DNA of 36,136 nucleotides from an uncultured Actinomycetes bacterium (GCA_903821145.1 CAIJKC010000090.1:1-36136), one strand, 5' to 3'; shown: positions 1 through 8,159, numbered from the stretch's first letter. The notes: generated by a model from the sequence alone, not told the origin. Program-made: numbers and translations.

Positions 1-312
1 GCTGCACCAACACCCACACCAGCCAAGGCGAAGGTGTCGGGAACATTCGCTGGCTCCACCTCACAAACCCGCTTCGGCCCAGTGCAAGTTCAGATCACCG
101 TCGTGAATGGCAAGATCACTGCTGCCAAGGCACTTCAGTATCCCAATAATGATTTTCGTTCACAGTCGATCTCCCAGCAAGCAATCCCATATTTGGTTCA
201 AGAGACACTTGCTGCAAACTCTGCAAATATCCAAGGCGTCGGCGGAGCTTCCTACACCTCTCAAGGTTGGTATGACTCACTCGTCAGTGCACTCGCTAAG
301 GCTGGTATGTAA
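1..312 (+). CDS. FMN-binding domain protein, 3' part
   Basis: The frame is open from base 1, so this is the C-terminal end of a longer gene that begins outside the window. An Ala/Pro/Thr/Lys-rich linker (about residues 1-11) leads into an FMN_bind (PF04205)-type domain. Near its end is the sequence GGASYTS (bases 241-261), which matches the SGA(S/T)xT flavinylation motif; the Thr encoded at 256-258 would carry covalently bound FMN. Such domains act in extracytoplasmic electron transfer. The next gene is the matching flavin transferase ApbE, joined by a TAATG stop/start overlap, which supports the assignment. The missing N-terminal part probably carries a signal or membrane anchor, but that cannot be seen. 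Confidence 0.82.
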   Translation, partial: AAPTPTPAKAKVSGTFAGSTSQTRFGPVQVQITVVNGKITAAKALQYPNNDFRSQSISQQAIPYLVQETLAANSANIQGVGGASYTSQGWYDSLVSALAKAGM

Positions 313-1064
313 TGACTCTGGCTCGAGTTCGAGCCGAGATCCACACGTGGGGAACGGTCATCTTTATCGATGCCGCTAGCTTTCGTATCTCTGAATCTGA
401 CATTCAGAGTGCAATCGATAAGGTCCAAGAGTTCCTCTTTCTAGTCGATACTCTCTTCTCCACATATAAAGAGAGCTCGGAAGTCTCAAGGCTTCGCCGT
501 GGTGAAATATCGATTACCGATTGCAGCCCTGATCTTCAAGAGGTCTGGGATCTCTGCACGTATGCAAAGAAGGTCACCGATGGATCCTTTGATCCATGGT
601 GCGTCGAAGGTGGCTTTGATCCATCGGGCTATGTGAAGGGTTGGGCATCTGATCGCGCGATTGCGATGCTCAGGAGCGATGGCGTTGAACATATCCAGAT
701 CAATGCGGCCGGTGATCTCTCACTTGCAGGAGGTGTGGAACCGGGAAAGCCGTGGTCGATCGGCATCAGACATCCTGAAGAGGCACATACGATCGTAAAG
801 GTCTTTGATATTACTAATGGCGCAATAGCGACATCCGGTACCTACGAACGCGGATCCCATATTAAGGATCCCCACACTGGTCTGATCGCCATTGGTGCGA
901 GATCGGCAACGGTCTATGGGCCAGATGGGGGATTAGCTGACGCCCTTGCCACTGCATTGATTGTTGCGGGCAAGGACGGTGCGTACCTCTTTCAAAAGCC
1001 TGAACTTGCTGGGTATCACTGTTGGGTGATCGAGCGTCACAGCGATGAGGCGTGGGCTATTTAA
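312..1064 (+). CDS. apbE: FAD:protein FMN transferase (ApbE family)
   Basis: ApbE attaches FMN from FAD to a Thr/Ser in target proteins, using Mg2+. The 250-residue product is a short ApbE without an obvious lipoprotein signal. Visible family motifs in order are GSFDPW, the DPSGYVKGWA block, NAAGD, the ATSGTYERG segment followed by HIKDPHTG, and ADALATAL near the end, which contributes metal-binding residues. The start ATG at 312 shares its A with the stop codon of the FMN-binding gene, so the two are translationally coupled and very likely enzyme and substrate. Family identity is firm; the absence of an export signal means the site of action is unclear. Confidence 0.9.
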   Translation: MTLARVRAEIHTWGTVIFIDAASFRISESDIQSAIDKVQEFLFLVDTLFSTYKESSEVSRLRRGEISITDCSPDLQEVWDLCTYAKKVTDGSFDPWCVEGGFDPSGYVKGWASDRAIAMLRSDGVEHIQINAAGDLSLAGGVEPGKPWSIGIRHPEEAHTIVKVFDITNGAIATSGTYERGSHIKDPHTGLIAIGARSATVYGPDGGLADALATALIVAGKDGAYLFQKPELAGYHCWVIERHSDEAWAI

Positions 1065-1070
1065 AGCTTC

Positions 1071-2015
1071 TTACTTATTGCTGAGGGAAGTCAGAAGTGC
1101 CATCTCATCACCGCTGAGCTCCACAACTTGAACGATCTCTTCCACTTGATGGGCAAGACGAGCAGAAGCGATTGGGGTCGTAACACCCTTCTGAGCGCGC
1201 AGCCAAGCAAGTGAGATCGCAGAGACTGAAGAACCATGGCTCTTGGCGATCTCACGAAGTGCATCGATAACAGCCCACCCACGTGCATCTTGATAGACGC
1301 TGGTATCACGGACGGTATCAACCTTTGTTCCAGCTGTTTCCGGTGTGTACTTGCCAGAGAGGAATCCTTTAGCAAGACCATAGAAGGGTGCGCCCCAGAG
1401 GCCATTATTTTCAATGACCTTAACAACATCAGATTCATATTCATTTCGGTCGAGCAAGTTATAAAGATTCTGAACGCCAGTGTATTTAGCCAATCCATTG
1501 GCATCAGAGATGTCTAAGGCTTCCTGCAAACGAGCACCAGTGTAATTTGATGCTGCGATATAGCGGACTTTGCCAGCGGTGATTAAGTCGGTGAATGCCT
1601 GCAGTGTTTCAGCAAGTGGCACGGTCTCATCATCGGAGTGCGCGTAGTAGATATCGATGTAATCTGTTTGCAGTGCGGTGAGGGACTCTTCGACTGCCGC
1701 TTTAATATTTGCAGATGAGAGACCTGGACGAGTGGAGAGCTTAGAGACTTTAGTCGCTATCACCATCTTCTCGCGATTGCCCTTTGACTTCATCCAGGCA
1801 CCAATGATCGCTTCTGAATCGTGGCCGGTATTTCCCGGGACCCATTCTGAATACATATCTGCGCTATCGATGAAGTTTCCACCGTGCGCGGCATATGCAT
1901 CAAGAACTGCAAGGGAGTCTTCTCTGCTTGCTGCCCCACCCATGATGTTGGTTCCAAGGCAGAGTGGATGGACAAGTAGGTCAGTTGAAGGCAAGGCGAT
2001 GTGTGAGGATTCCAT
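1071..2015 (-). CDS. aldo/keto reductase
   Basis: NAD(P)H-dependent carbonyl reductase of the AKR fold, 314 residues, the usual length. The catalytic tetrad is visible as Asp50 and Tyr55 (in IDSADMY), Lys89 (in IATKVSK) and His126 (in YYAHSDD). The N-terminal LCLGTNIMGG segment is the normal first strand of the barrel. Substrate is unknown. It is divergent from the UPF0303/sugar kinase operon with only 25 bases between start codons, so a sugar or sugar-derived aldehyde is a reasonable guess. The start is fixed by a TAGAAT -10 placed six bases upstream of ATG. It converges with apbE with a gap of only six bases. Confidence 0.9.
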   Translation of the reverse strand: MESSHIALPSTDLLVHPLCLGTNIMGGAASREDSLAVLDAYAAHGGNFIDSADMYSEWVPGNTGHDSEAIIGAWMKSKGNREKMVIATKVSKLSTRPGLSSANIKAAVEESLTALQTDYIDIYYAHSDDETVPLAETLQAFTDLITAGKVRYIAASNYTGARLQEALDISDANGLAKYTGVQNLYNLLDRNEYESDVVKVIENNGLWGAPFYGLAKGFLSGKYTPETAGTKVDTVRDTSVYQDARGWAVIDALREIAKSHGSSVSAISLAWLRAQKGVTTPIASARLAHQVEEIVQVVELSGDEMALLTSLSNK

Positions 2016-2021
2016 GCTGGG

Positions 2022-2027
2022 ATTCTA
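2022..2027 (-). promoter_or_regulatory. -10 element of the aldo/keto reductase (leaderless)
   Basis: TAGAAT on the minus strand, followed by six bases (CCCAGC) and the ATG at 2015. Transcription would begin at or next to the start codon. Confidence 0.6.
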
Positions 2028-2028
2028 A

Positions 2029-2034
2029 TAGAGT
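2029..2034 (+). promoter_or_regulatory. -10 element of the UPF0303 operon (leaderless)
   Basis: TAGAGT followed by AAGGCC and the ATG at 2041. It lies one base from the divergent -10 at 2022-2027, so any -35 contacts for each promoter fall inside the coding sequence of the other gene. Confidence 0.6.
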
Positions 2035-2040
2035 AAGGCC

Positions 2041-2544
2041 ATGATTGATCGGGTGACTACAGGGGGCTTTAGCAGCGAAGAGTTAGCCCTACAAGAAGTC
2101 GCTCTCACCCTGCCCAGCCTTGATTCGGCAGTGGCATTAGCTATCGGGGAGATCGCCCTATCTATTGCCCGTGAGCGCTCTCTCCCCATCGCGATTGAGG
2201 TTCGCATCGGAGAGTGGACTGTCTTTCATGCAGCCCTGCCTGGCACAGATTCAGGGAACGATTCGTGGATTGCACGCAAAGCCCGGGTTGTCGCCCTCAC
2301 TGGGCACTCAACAATGTTTGAGCGAGTAAAGGCTGAAGAGGCTGGCATTAATTGGTATGAGGCACATAACGCACCAGAGGCAACTCATGCCATTCATGGT
2401 GGCGGGATTCCCCTTATCGCCAAAGATGTCGAGTACAGAGGAGCGCTCTTGATAAGTGGATTACCACAAGTAGAGGATCATCTCCTTGGGGTCGAGATAG
2501 TGACGAGATATCTGAGCCGTATTGAAGGAGAGAAGAATGAGTAA
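2041..2544 (+). CDS. UPF0303 / GlcG-HbpS-like domain protein
   Basis: A 167-residue protein of the UPF0303 family (GlcG/HbpS-like, DUF336 clan), sometimes annotated as heme-degrading domain protein; no defined enzymatic role is established. Recognisable elements are the VFHAALPGT segment, the NDSWIARKARVV segment and the HGGGIPL turn near residue 120. There is no signal peptide. It is the first gene of an operon: its stop lies 8 bases inside the following sugar kinase gene, and all four genes follow with no spacing. Family placement is by remembered motif pattern. Confidence 0.8.
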   Translation: MIDRVTTGGFSSEELALQEVALTLPSLDSAVALAIGEIALSIARERSLPIAIEVRIGEWTVFHAALPGTDSGNDSWIARKARVVALTGHSTMFERVKAEEAGINWYEAHNAPEATHAIHGGGIPLIAKDVEYRGALLISGLPQVEDHLLGVEIVTRYLSRIEGEKNE

Positions 2545-3448
2545 GCCGATCTGGGTCGCTGGTGAAGTGCTGATCGATCTCATTCCACAAAAAAATGGTG
2601 AGCGGTTAGCGGTTGTTGGCGGAGGTCCAGCAAATACTGCCAAGGCACTTGCTCGCTTAGGTATGGATTCCTATTTCATCGACGGTATGTCAACAAATGA
2701 CTATGGTCAGCAAGCAAAGGCTGAATTCATCGCTGATGGTGTGAAGTTAGATTACGTCCACTTCTCAGATAAGCCGATGTGTCTTGCGACCGTTACCCTT
2801 GATGCATCAGGCTCTGCCTCCTATGAGTTCCTTATCGATGGAACTGCAACCTTTGATTTTCAACGTGAGTGGCTCCCAAATCCTGTTGCAGGAAACCCTG
2901 CCGTCTTCCACATTGGAACTCTTGTGCCACTGATTGAACCGGGTGCATCAGTGCTCTTTGAGTGGGCGCAAGAGATCAATCAGGTCGCCCCTATCGTCTT
3001 TGATCCCAATATTCGCCCCTCAGTAGTCAGCGATAGGGCTCACTATGAGTCAATCGTGAAGAAGTGGGCGGCGCTCTCTAACGTGGTGAAGCTCTCTGAA
3101 GACGATATTGCGTGGCTTTATCCAGGCCGGCTCCAAGAAGAGGTTGCTGCTGAGTGGCTATCCATGGGTGTGGATCTGGTCGTGATTACTTTGGGATCTG
3201 AAGGTCTGCTTGGCATTACACGTCAGGGATCGGTGAAGGTGCCAGGTGTGACGATCACTGTTGCAGATACTGTGGGCGCCGGAGATACCGTTGGCGCAAT
3301 CTTGGTTGAAGGTATTGTGAAGCATGGTGTTGCAGGTTTAGTTGGCGAAAGTCTAAAAGAAGTTCTCACACGTGCAGCAGCTGCGGCTGCGATCACATGT
3401 AGTCGTGCAGGAGCACAACCCCCTTACCTTCATGAATTGAGTATGTAA
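2537..3448 (+). CDS. PfkB-family carbohydrate kinase (fructokinase-like)
   Basis: ATP-dependent sugar kinase of the ribokinase/PfkB family, about 303 residues. It shows the N-terminal GGGPANTAKALARLG sugar-binding segment, the FDPNIRPS segment, and the C-terminal signature VGAGDT with catalytic Asp250. The start ATG at 2537 is chosen because AAGGAG lies at 2525-2530; a TTG at 2522 is in frame but has no such site. Likely cytoplasmic. The neighbouring mutarotase supports a free hexose or related sugar as substrate; fructokinase is the closest general class, but substrate cannot be read from sequence. Confidence 0.88.
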   Translation: MSKPIWVAGEVLIDLIPQKNGERLAVVGGGPANTAKALARLGMDSYFIDGMSTNDYGQQAKAEFIADGVKLDYVHFSDKPMCLATVTLDASGSASYEFLIDGTATFDFQREWLPNPVAGNPAVFHIGTLVPLIEPGASVLFEWAQEINQVAPIVFDPNIRPSVVSDRAHYESIVKKWAALSNVVKLSEDDIAWLYPGRLQEEVAAEWLSMGVDLVVITLGSEGLLGITRQGSVKVPGVTITVADTVGAGDTVGAILVEGIVKHGVAGLVGESLKEVLTRAAAAAAITCSRAGAQPPYLHELSM

Positions 3449-4216
3449 ATGCAACATATTGATGGTTCTGAGATCTCCGTTGCCATTGATTTAGATCAAG
3501 GCGCGCGTATTGCATCCCTTCAATGGCGAGATCTGCAATTTGCAGTTCCCTTCCGTGGCACGCCTCTCTCCTGGGGTTGGTATGCGATGGGTCCGTGGGC
3601 TGGTCGCATTACTGATGGAATCTTGTATGACGAGGCTGATCAAGAGATCACACTGCCAACAACCTGGGCACCACCACATGCCATCCATGGTTTTGGTTTT
3701 ACTGGGTCTTGGGAAGAGACAGGAAGTGGATCGGCTCGTTTTGCACTTCCTGCTCCCTATGAAGGTGCATATCTAGAACAACGGATCGAAGTTCTCGATG
3801 ATGCTGTTCGCTGGACGCTGGAATATGAAGCAAATGGTTGCACCTTGCCTGCTTGGCTTGGTTTTCACCCATGGTTTCCGCGCGAACTAGAACGTGGCGG
3901 AGAGGCAGAACTTGAATTCACCGCGGCAGAGATGTTTCTTCGCAATGAAGAGGGGATGCCGACAGGTGAGCTCATACCTTCTCCTGAAGGGCCCTGGGAT
4001 GATTGTTTTACAGGGGTTAGGGGCACACCCACCCTTATCTGGCCAGGGGCAGCCCGTCTGGAAATTGAATCAGATGCACCCTATTGGGTCGTTTACACAG
4101 AAGATCCTGAAGGTATCGCCGTGGAACCACAGACCGCACCGCCTGATGCAGCAAACTTAGGGATCATTGGTGACCATTACATCGAAGCACTCTTCACTTT
4201 CTCAGAGGATTACTAA
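3449..4216 (+). CDS. aldose 1-epimerase family protein
   Basis: Mutarotase-like protein of 255 residues that would interconvert alpha and beta anomers of a sugar. The GalM-type pattern is visible: a GPWAGRI segment, the HAIHGFG segment with a catalytic His, LGFHPWF with the second His, and a C-terminal VEPQTAPPDA segment containing the catalytic Glu. It starts on the base after the kinase stop codon and its own stop abuts the aminotransferase start, so the genes form one transcript. It probably feeds the sugar kinase, but the sugar is unknown. Confidence 0.87.
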   Translation: MQHIDGSEISVAIDLDQGARIASLQWRDLQFAVPFRGTPLSWGWYAMGPWAGRITDGILYDEADQEITLPTTWAPPHAIHGFGFTGSWEETGSGSARFALPAPYEGAYLEQRIEVLDDAVRWTLEYEANGCTLPAWLGFHPWFPRELERGGEAELEFTAAEMFLRNEEGMPTGELIPSPEGPWDDCFTGVRGTPTLIWPGAARLEIESDAPYWVVYTEDPEGIAVEPQTAPPDAANLGIIGDHYIEALFTFSEDY

Positions 4217-5578
4217 ATGCCAGAAGTAGATCGCGCTCATCTCAAGAAGATCATGGCGATTGAAGAGGATCGCTTCCTCGCATTGCATCCCAAGAGTGGT
4301 GAACTCTTTAAGCAAGCTCAAGCTGTGATGACAAATGGCGTACCGATGTCCTGGATGTCGAAGTGGCCAGGTGCCTATCCAGTCTTTGTCGATACCGCTC
4401 AAGGTGCCTACTTCACCGATGTTGATGGAAATAAATATGTTGATCTCTGTCTTGGAGACACCGGCTCGATGACGGGCCACTCACCGAAAGCTACCGTTGA
4501 TGCCATCAAGGCTCAGATGGATCGTGGCATGACTGCGATGCTACCGACTGAGGATGCCGTGCTTGTCTCACAAGAGTTAGCTCGTAGATTTGGACTTCCT
4601 AAGTGGCAGTTCACCGTGTCAGCAACAGATGCGAACCGTTGCGCAATTCGCTACTCACGCCTAGTTACAGGCCGACAAAAGACAGTAGTAATCGATTTCT
4701 GTTATCACGGATCGGTGGATGAAACCTTTGGCACCCTTGATGAGAGTGGTGCGACGATTAAGCGCCCAGGCAATATCGGCGCGCCTGTTGATTTGGATCT
4801 CACAACACGCGTAGTTGAATTCAATGATCTCGCAGCGATGGAAGCAGCACTTGCCCATGGGGATGTTGCCTGCATTCTGATGGAGCCAGCGATGACTAAT
4901 ATCGGCATAGTGCTACCTGAAGCAGGCTATTTACAGGCAGTTGGTGAGCTTGCGAAGAAGTATGGTGTGGTCTGGATTATCGATGAGACGCATACGATCT
5001 CGGTCTCTGCCGGTGGCATGACTGCAGATTTAGGATTGAAGCCAGATATCTTGACGATCGGCAAGGCGATTGCTGGGGGACTGCCAACTGGAACTTTTGG
5101 TATGACCAATGAGATCGCGAACTCGATCACCTCAATGACGAGCCGAGAGATCATCGACACAGGTGGCATTGGTGGAACACTCGCTGGAAATGCGTTATCA
5201 CTGGCAGCGATGCGTGCAACACTGACTCAGGTTCTCACTGATGAGGCATTTGATCGGATGGTGCCACTGGGTAATCGTTGGTGTGATGGGGTTGAGCAAG
5301 CGATTAATGATTTTGATCTGCCATGGCACTGTTCACGCCTTGGCGCAAGAGGTGAGTATCTCTTTAAATCTGGCGCTCCTCGAACAGGCAAAGAGGCAGC
5401 CGATGCCGGAGATTTCGAGCTTGAACAATATATTCACCTACGTATGCTCAATGATGGTTTCCTCATCACACCATTTCATAATATGGCTCTTGTCTCGCCA
5501 GAGACATCAGAGGCAGATATCGATGCACATACCGCGGCATTTCGCGCGATGTGTGCAGATTTAACCTCGGTTAATTAA
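4217..5578 (+). CDS. class III PLP-dependent aminotransferase family protein
   Basis: Cytoplasmic PLP enzyme of 453 residues in the glutamate-1-semialdehyde aminomutase/ornithine aminotransferase fold. The PLP-binding Lys283 sits in LTIGKAIAGGLP and the ring-nitrogen Asp256 in IIDETHT. The N-terminal GVPMSWM and FTDVDGNKYVD segments are typical. It differs from true HemL in several segments and is in a sugar-utilisation operon, so tetrapyrrole synthesis is unlikely. Members of this fold include omega-transaminases, aminomutases and PLP lyases, and the reaction cannot be decided here. Its stop overlaps that of the convergent mshD-like gene through the palindrome TTAATTAA. Confidence 0.85.
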   Translation: MPEVDRAHLKKIMAIEEDRFLALHPKSGELFKQAQAVMTNGVPMSWMSKWPGAYPVFVDTAQGAYFTDVDGNKYVDLCLGDTGSMTGHSPKATVDAIKAQMDRGMTAMLPTEDAVLVSQELARRFGLPKWQFTVSATDANRCAIRYSRLVTGRQKTVVIDFCYHGSVDETFGTLDESGATIKRPGNIGAPVDLDLTTRVVEFNDLAAMEAALAHGDVACILMEPAMTNIGIVLPEAGYLQAVGELAKKYGVVWIIDETHTISVSAGGMTADLGLKPDILTIGKAIAGGLPTGTFGMTNEIANSITSMTSREIIDTGGIGGTLAGNALSLAAMRATLTQVLTDEAFDRMVPLGNRWCDGVEQAINDFDLPWHCSRLGARGEYLFKSGAPRTGKEAADAGDFELEQYIHLRMLNDGFLITPFHNMALVSPETSEADIDAHTAAFRAMCADLTSVN

Positions 5579-6041
5579 AGCCTAGATCGCGGTAGACCTT
5601 AAGCGCTGCGGCATTATCGGCATCAACATAGAGCATCGCCTCTGTGATGTTGAGGTTTTTAAAGTAAGAGAGCCCGAGAGAGGTAAGGGCCTTACCCAAA
5701 CCTTTAGGGGAGCGGCTCTTATCTACTCCCAATACATAGATCTCACCGACTGGACCTTGGCGAGTGAGATCGTGATGGATCTTCGTCCAACAAAAACCGA
5801 CCATTTCGCCTGCTTTTCGTGCGATAAAGAAGCCCTGCGGGTCAAACCAGCTCTCACCCATCCGGTTAATCAGGTCTTCCATGACCCAACCACCTTGATC
5901 AGGGTGGTGGGCAAATATTTGATTATTGAGCGCTAGCCACTCATCGTTATCATCATCAGGAATAAAGCTATGGATATCGAGGGGGATCGCTGGCTGTGAG
6001 ATCTCACCGATCGTTAACTCAAGCTTGAGGATTGTCCGCAT
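5571..6041 (-). CDS. mshD: mycothiol synthase-like GNAT acetyltransferase, single-domain form
   Basis: MshD acetylates Cys-GlcN-Ins to complete mycothiol. This 156-residue protein matches the C-terminal GNAT domain of MshD: the HPDQGGW segment, WFDPQGFF, GFCWTKIH, GEIYVLGVD and the YVDADNAAALKVYRDLGF end. Normal MshD is about twice as long with two GNAT domains, of which the C-terminal one is catalytic; the N-terminal domain is absent here. It ends right after the LGF motif, earlier than usual. It lies 8 bases downstream of glnR on the same strand, the same glnR-mshD neighbourhood as in mycobacteria and streptomycetes. MshA is encoded 4 kb away. Confidence 0.8.
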   Translation of the reverse strand: MRTILKLELTIGEISQPAIPLDIHSFIPDDDNDEWLALNNQIFAHHPDQGGWVMEDLINRMGESWFDPQGFFIARKAGEMVGFCWTKIHHDLTRQGPVGEIYVLGVDKSRSPKGLGKALTSLGLSYFKNLNITEAMLYVDADNAAALKVYRDLGFN

Positions 6042-6049
6042 AGGGGCAA

Positions 6050-6757
6050 TTACACACGTTCAGAGATGAGCGAATCTTTACCAGGAAGAGTAAAGCGATA
6101 GCCGACGTTACGTACCGTTCCGATGATTGCTTCAAACTCTGGACCAAGCTTTGAACGTAAACGGCGGATATGAACATCGACGGTGCGTGTTCCACCGAAG
6201 TAGTCATAGCCCCAAATCTCTTGGAGCAACTGAGCGCGAGTGAAGACGCGACCAGGATGCTGAGCAAGATATTTGAGAAGTTCAAACTCTTTAAAGGTGA
6301 GATCGAGCGAGCGACCTTTGATCTTGGCAGTATATGAACTTTCATCGATCACAACATCGCCGGTGCGAATTTCACGCGCTGAAGGATCACTTGCAACAAG
6401 TTGGGCATGAGTGCGGCCGATTGAAATACGAATACGGGCGTCAACTTCAGCAGGGCCGGCGGTATCGAGAATAACTTCATCGATCCCCCAGTCAGCACTG
6501 ATTGCTGAGAGGCCACCTTCAGTTGCGATTGCGATTACTGGGCAACTGATGCCAGTTGATGTAATTAATCTGGCAAGTGATTTCGCAGATGCAATCTCTT
6601 TGCGACAATCAATGAAGAGTGCGTCGACATCAGGAATATCGATCAGAACAGAGGCTTCAGCAGGAAGGATACGCACCTGGTGTTGCAAGAGCCCAAGACT
6701 TGGCAGCACTTCAGCGCTGGCGCCAAGTGTGTTTGTCAGGAGCAGGATGCGTGCCAT
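6050..6757 (-). CDS. glnR: GlnR nitrogen regulator (orphan OmpR-type)
   Basis: Global nitrogen regulator of Actinobacteria, a DNA-binding protein with no partner kinase. The 235-residue product has an atypical receiver domain (residues about 1-115) with Asp50 retained but the usual acidic cluster missing, including the conserved [20 protein letters not shown] stretch, and an OmpR/PhoB winged helix (about 130-225) with [12 protein letters not shown] and [19 protein letters not shown]. The match to known GlnR proteins is strong across the length. It is divergent from the Fur-family gene (52-base gap). A TATTCT hexamer lies nine bases before the ATG, implying a leader of only a few bases. Confidence 0.93.
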   Translation of the reverse strand: MARILLLTNTLGASAEVLPSLGLLQHQVRILPAEASVLIDIPDVDALFIDCRKEIASAKSLARLITSTGISCPVIAIATEGGLSAISADWGIDEVILDTAGPAEVDARIRISIGRTHAQLVASDPSAREIRTGDVVIDESSYTAKIKGRSLDLTFKEFELLKYLAQHPGRVFTRAQLLQEIWGYDYFGGTRTVDVHIRRLRSKLGPEFEAIIGTVRNVGYRFTLPGKDSLISERV

Positions 6758-6797
6758 AAGGGTGCAAGAATACCCCCATACCCATCAGCTCAGAGAA

Positions 6798-6803
6798 TAG
6801 AGT
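6798..6803 (+). promoter_or_regulatory. -10 element of the Fur-family gene (leaderless)
   Basis: TAGAGT followed by TATCCC and the ATG at 6810, the six-base spacing seen throughout the window. Confidence 0.6.
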
Positions 6804-6809
6804 TATCCC

Positions 6810-7223
6810 ATGGTCGAAAAACACGAACTCCACCAAAAGGGCTTACGCCTTACCCCGCAGCGTGAACTCGTTCTTCAAGCCGTACGGGAACTCGACCATG
6901 CAACCCCAGAGGAGTTGGCCGAGAAGGTGCGTCAAACACATCCGGGTATCAACCTCTCCACTGTCTATCGCAACCTCGAGACACTTGAGAATGTCGGACT
7001 TGTTCAACACTCACACGTTGGTCATGGCGGTCTTCGCTACCACGCTGCCAAAGAGAAGCTTCATGCGCATCTGAACTGCGAGAGCTGTGGACTTTTGATT
7101 GAGGTCCCCATCGAGGAGACCTCACTGCTTACCGAGTCACTGCTCAATAATTATGGCTTCCACACAGATTTAGCACACCTTGCCATCGCAGGCCGCTGTG
7201 AAGCCTGCTTCATAAAGCCTTAA
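6810..7223 (+). CDS. Fur-family metal-responsive regulator
   Basis: A 137-residue repressor of the Fur/Zur/PerR family. The N-terminal winged helix shows LRLTPQRELVLQAV and the recognition-helix segment INLSTVYRNLETLE. The C-terminal dimerisation domain has HAHLNCESCG and a final CEAC, the two CxxC pairs that bind structural zinc. The sensed metal (Fe, Zn or peroxide via Fe) cannot be assigned by eye. It is followed 25 bases later by ygfZ, which has its own leaderless promoter. ygfZ works in Fe-S protein maintenance, so a metal-homeostasis link is possible. Confidence 0.9.
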   Translation: MVEKHELHQKGLRLTPQRELVLQAVRELDHATPEELAEKVRQTHPGINLSTVYRNLETLENVGLVQHSHVGHGGLRYHAAKEKLHAHLNCESCGLLIEVPIEETSLLTESLLNNYGFHTDLAHLAIAGRCEACFIKP

Positions 7224-7236
7224 GGAAAGCAACCGC

Positions 7237-7242
7237 TAGGCT
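7237..7242 (+). promoter_or_regulatory. -10 element of ygfZ (leaderless)
   Basis: TAGGCT followed by TGCACC and the ATG at 7249. Confidence 0.6.
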
Positions 7243-7248
7243 TGCACC

Positions 7249-8157
7249 ATGTCCGCAGTGCTCGTTGAGGAAGGTCCTGACAAGGGCGCAATCTGGCACT
7301 TTGGCGAACCCAATCACGAACAACGCGCACTCGTAGCTGGCACTGCCTTCGCTGATCTTTCTCATCGCGCGGTACTCACCATCACGGGTGTTGATCGCCT
7401 TACCTGGATGAATGATCTAGCAACTCAAGAATTTGCAGCATTGCAACCCGGTATCTGGGTTGAATCATTGATGCTTGATGCGCAAGGCCATATCACTCAC
7501 CAATTCTTTGCAGTCGATGATGGTGAAACTCTCTGGCTCCATACTGAGAAGGAGAAGGAAGAACCACTCCTCACCTTCTTGCAGAAGATGGTCTTTATGC
7601 TTCGAGTTGAGCCAAAGTCGGCAAGTGGCACTCATGCGGTGGTGCGTGCACCTGGTCTACATGATGGCATTGGTGGGCCTTATGCAATCGTTCCACGAAC
7701 CGAGCTGACAGAGACACTTGAAGCTTTTAGATCGGTGCATATGCAGGTTGGTACGTGGGCGTTAGAAGCTGAGCGCGTTGGCGCGCATCGCGCGCGAATT
7801 CTCTTCGAGACCGATCACAAATCTATTCCCAATGAACTGGGCTTCCTCAATGGCGCAGTCCATATGAAGAAGGGTTGTTACCCAGGTCAGGAGACTGTGG
7901 CGAAGGTATTTAATCTCGGCCATCCACCACGTCGTCTTGTTCTCTTGCACTTAGATGGTTCGATGGTTCACTATCCCGCAACAGGTGCGAAGGTATTTTC
8001 GGGTGAGAAAGAGGTTGGCTATATCGGCACTGTTGCTCGCCACTTTGAATTAGGTCCGATTGCACTGGCTGTCATCCGTAGGACAACACCTGTCACTGAC
8101 GTTCTTCTCGTCGATGGCGTACCGGCAAATCAGGAAGTAATTGTCGCTGCCGAGTAG
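7249..8157 (+). CDS. ygfZ: YgfZ/GcvT-like folate-binding protein
   Basis: YgfZ proteins resemble the glycine-cleavage T protein, bind tetrahydrofolate and support assembly or repair of Fe-S proteins. The 302-residue product carries the diagnostic KGCYPGQE signature with Cys210, followed by TVAKVFNLG, and a C-terminal beta-barrel-like domain. There is no signal peptide, so it is cytoplasmic. It converges with the DsrE-like gene with only two bases between the stop codons. Actinobacterial genomes often keep ygfZ close to the nitrobindin-like and glnR/mshD genes, as here. Confidence 0.9.
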   Translation: MSAVLVEEGPDKGAIWHFGEPNHEQRALVAGTAFADLSHRAVLTITGVDRLTWMNDLATQEFAALQPGIWVESLMLDAQGHITHQFFAVDDGETLWLHTEKEKEEPLLTFLQKMVFMLRVEPKSASGTHAVVRAPGLHDGIGGPYAIVPRTELTETLEAFRSVHMQVGTWALEAERVGAHRARILFETDHKSIPNELGFLNGAVHMKKGCYPGQETVAKVFNLGHPPRRLVLLHLDGSMVHYPATGAKVFSGEKEVGYIGTVARHFELGPIALAVIRRTTPVTDVLLVDGVPANQEVIVAAE

Positions 8158-8159
8158 TT

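Noticed and set aside
4217-5578. The class III aminotransferase as part of the phosphonate pathway (PLP lyase/transaminase acting on hydroxy-aminoethylphosphonate)
   Set aside because: Such PLP enzymes share this fold, but the gene is 24 kb from the phosphonate block and lies in a sugar operon. Nothing in the sequence lets me separate the reactions.
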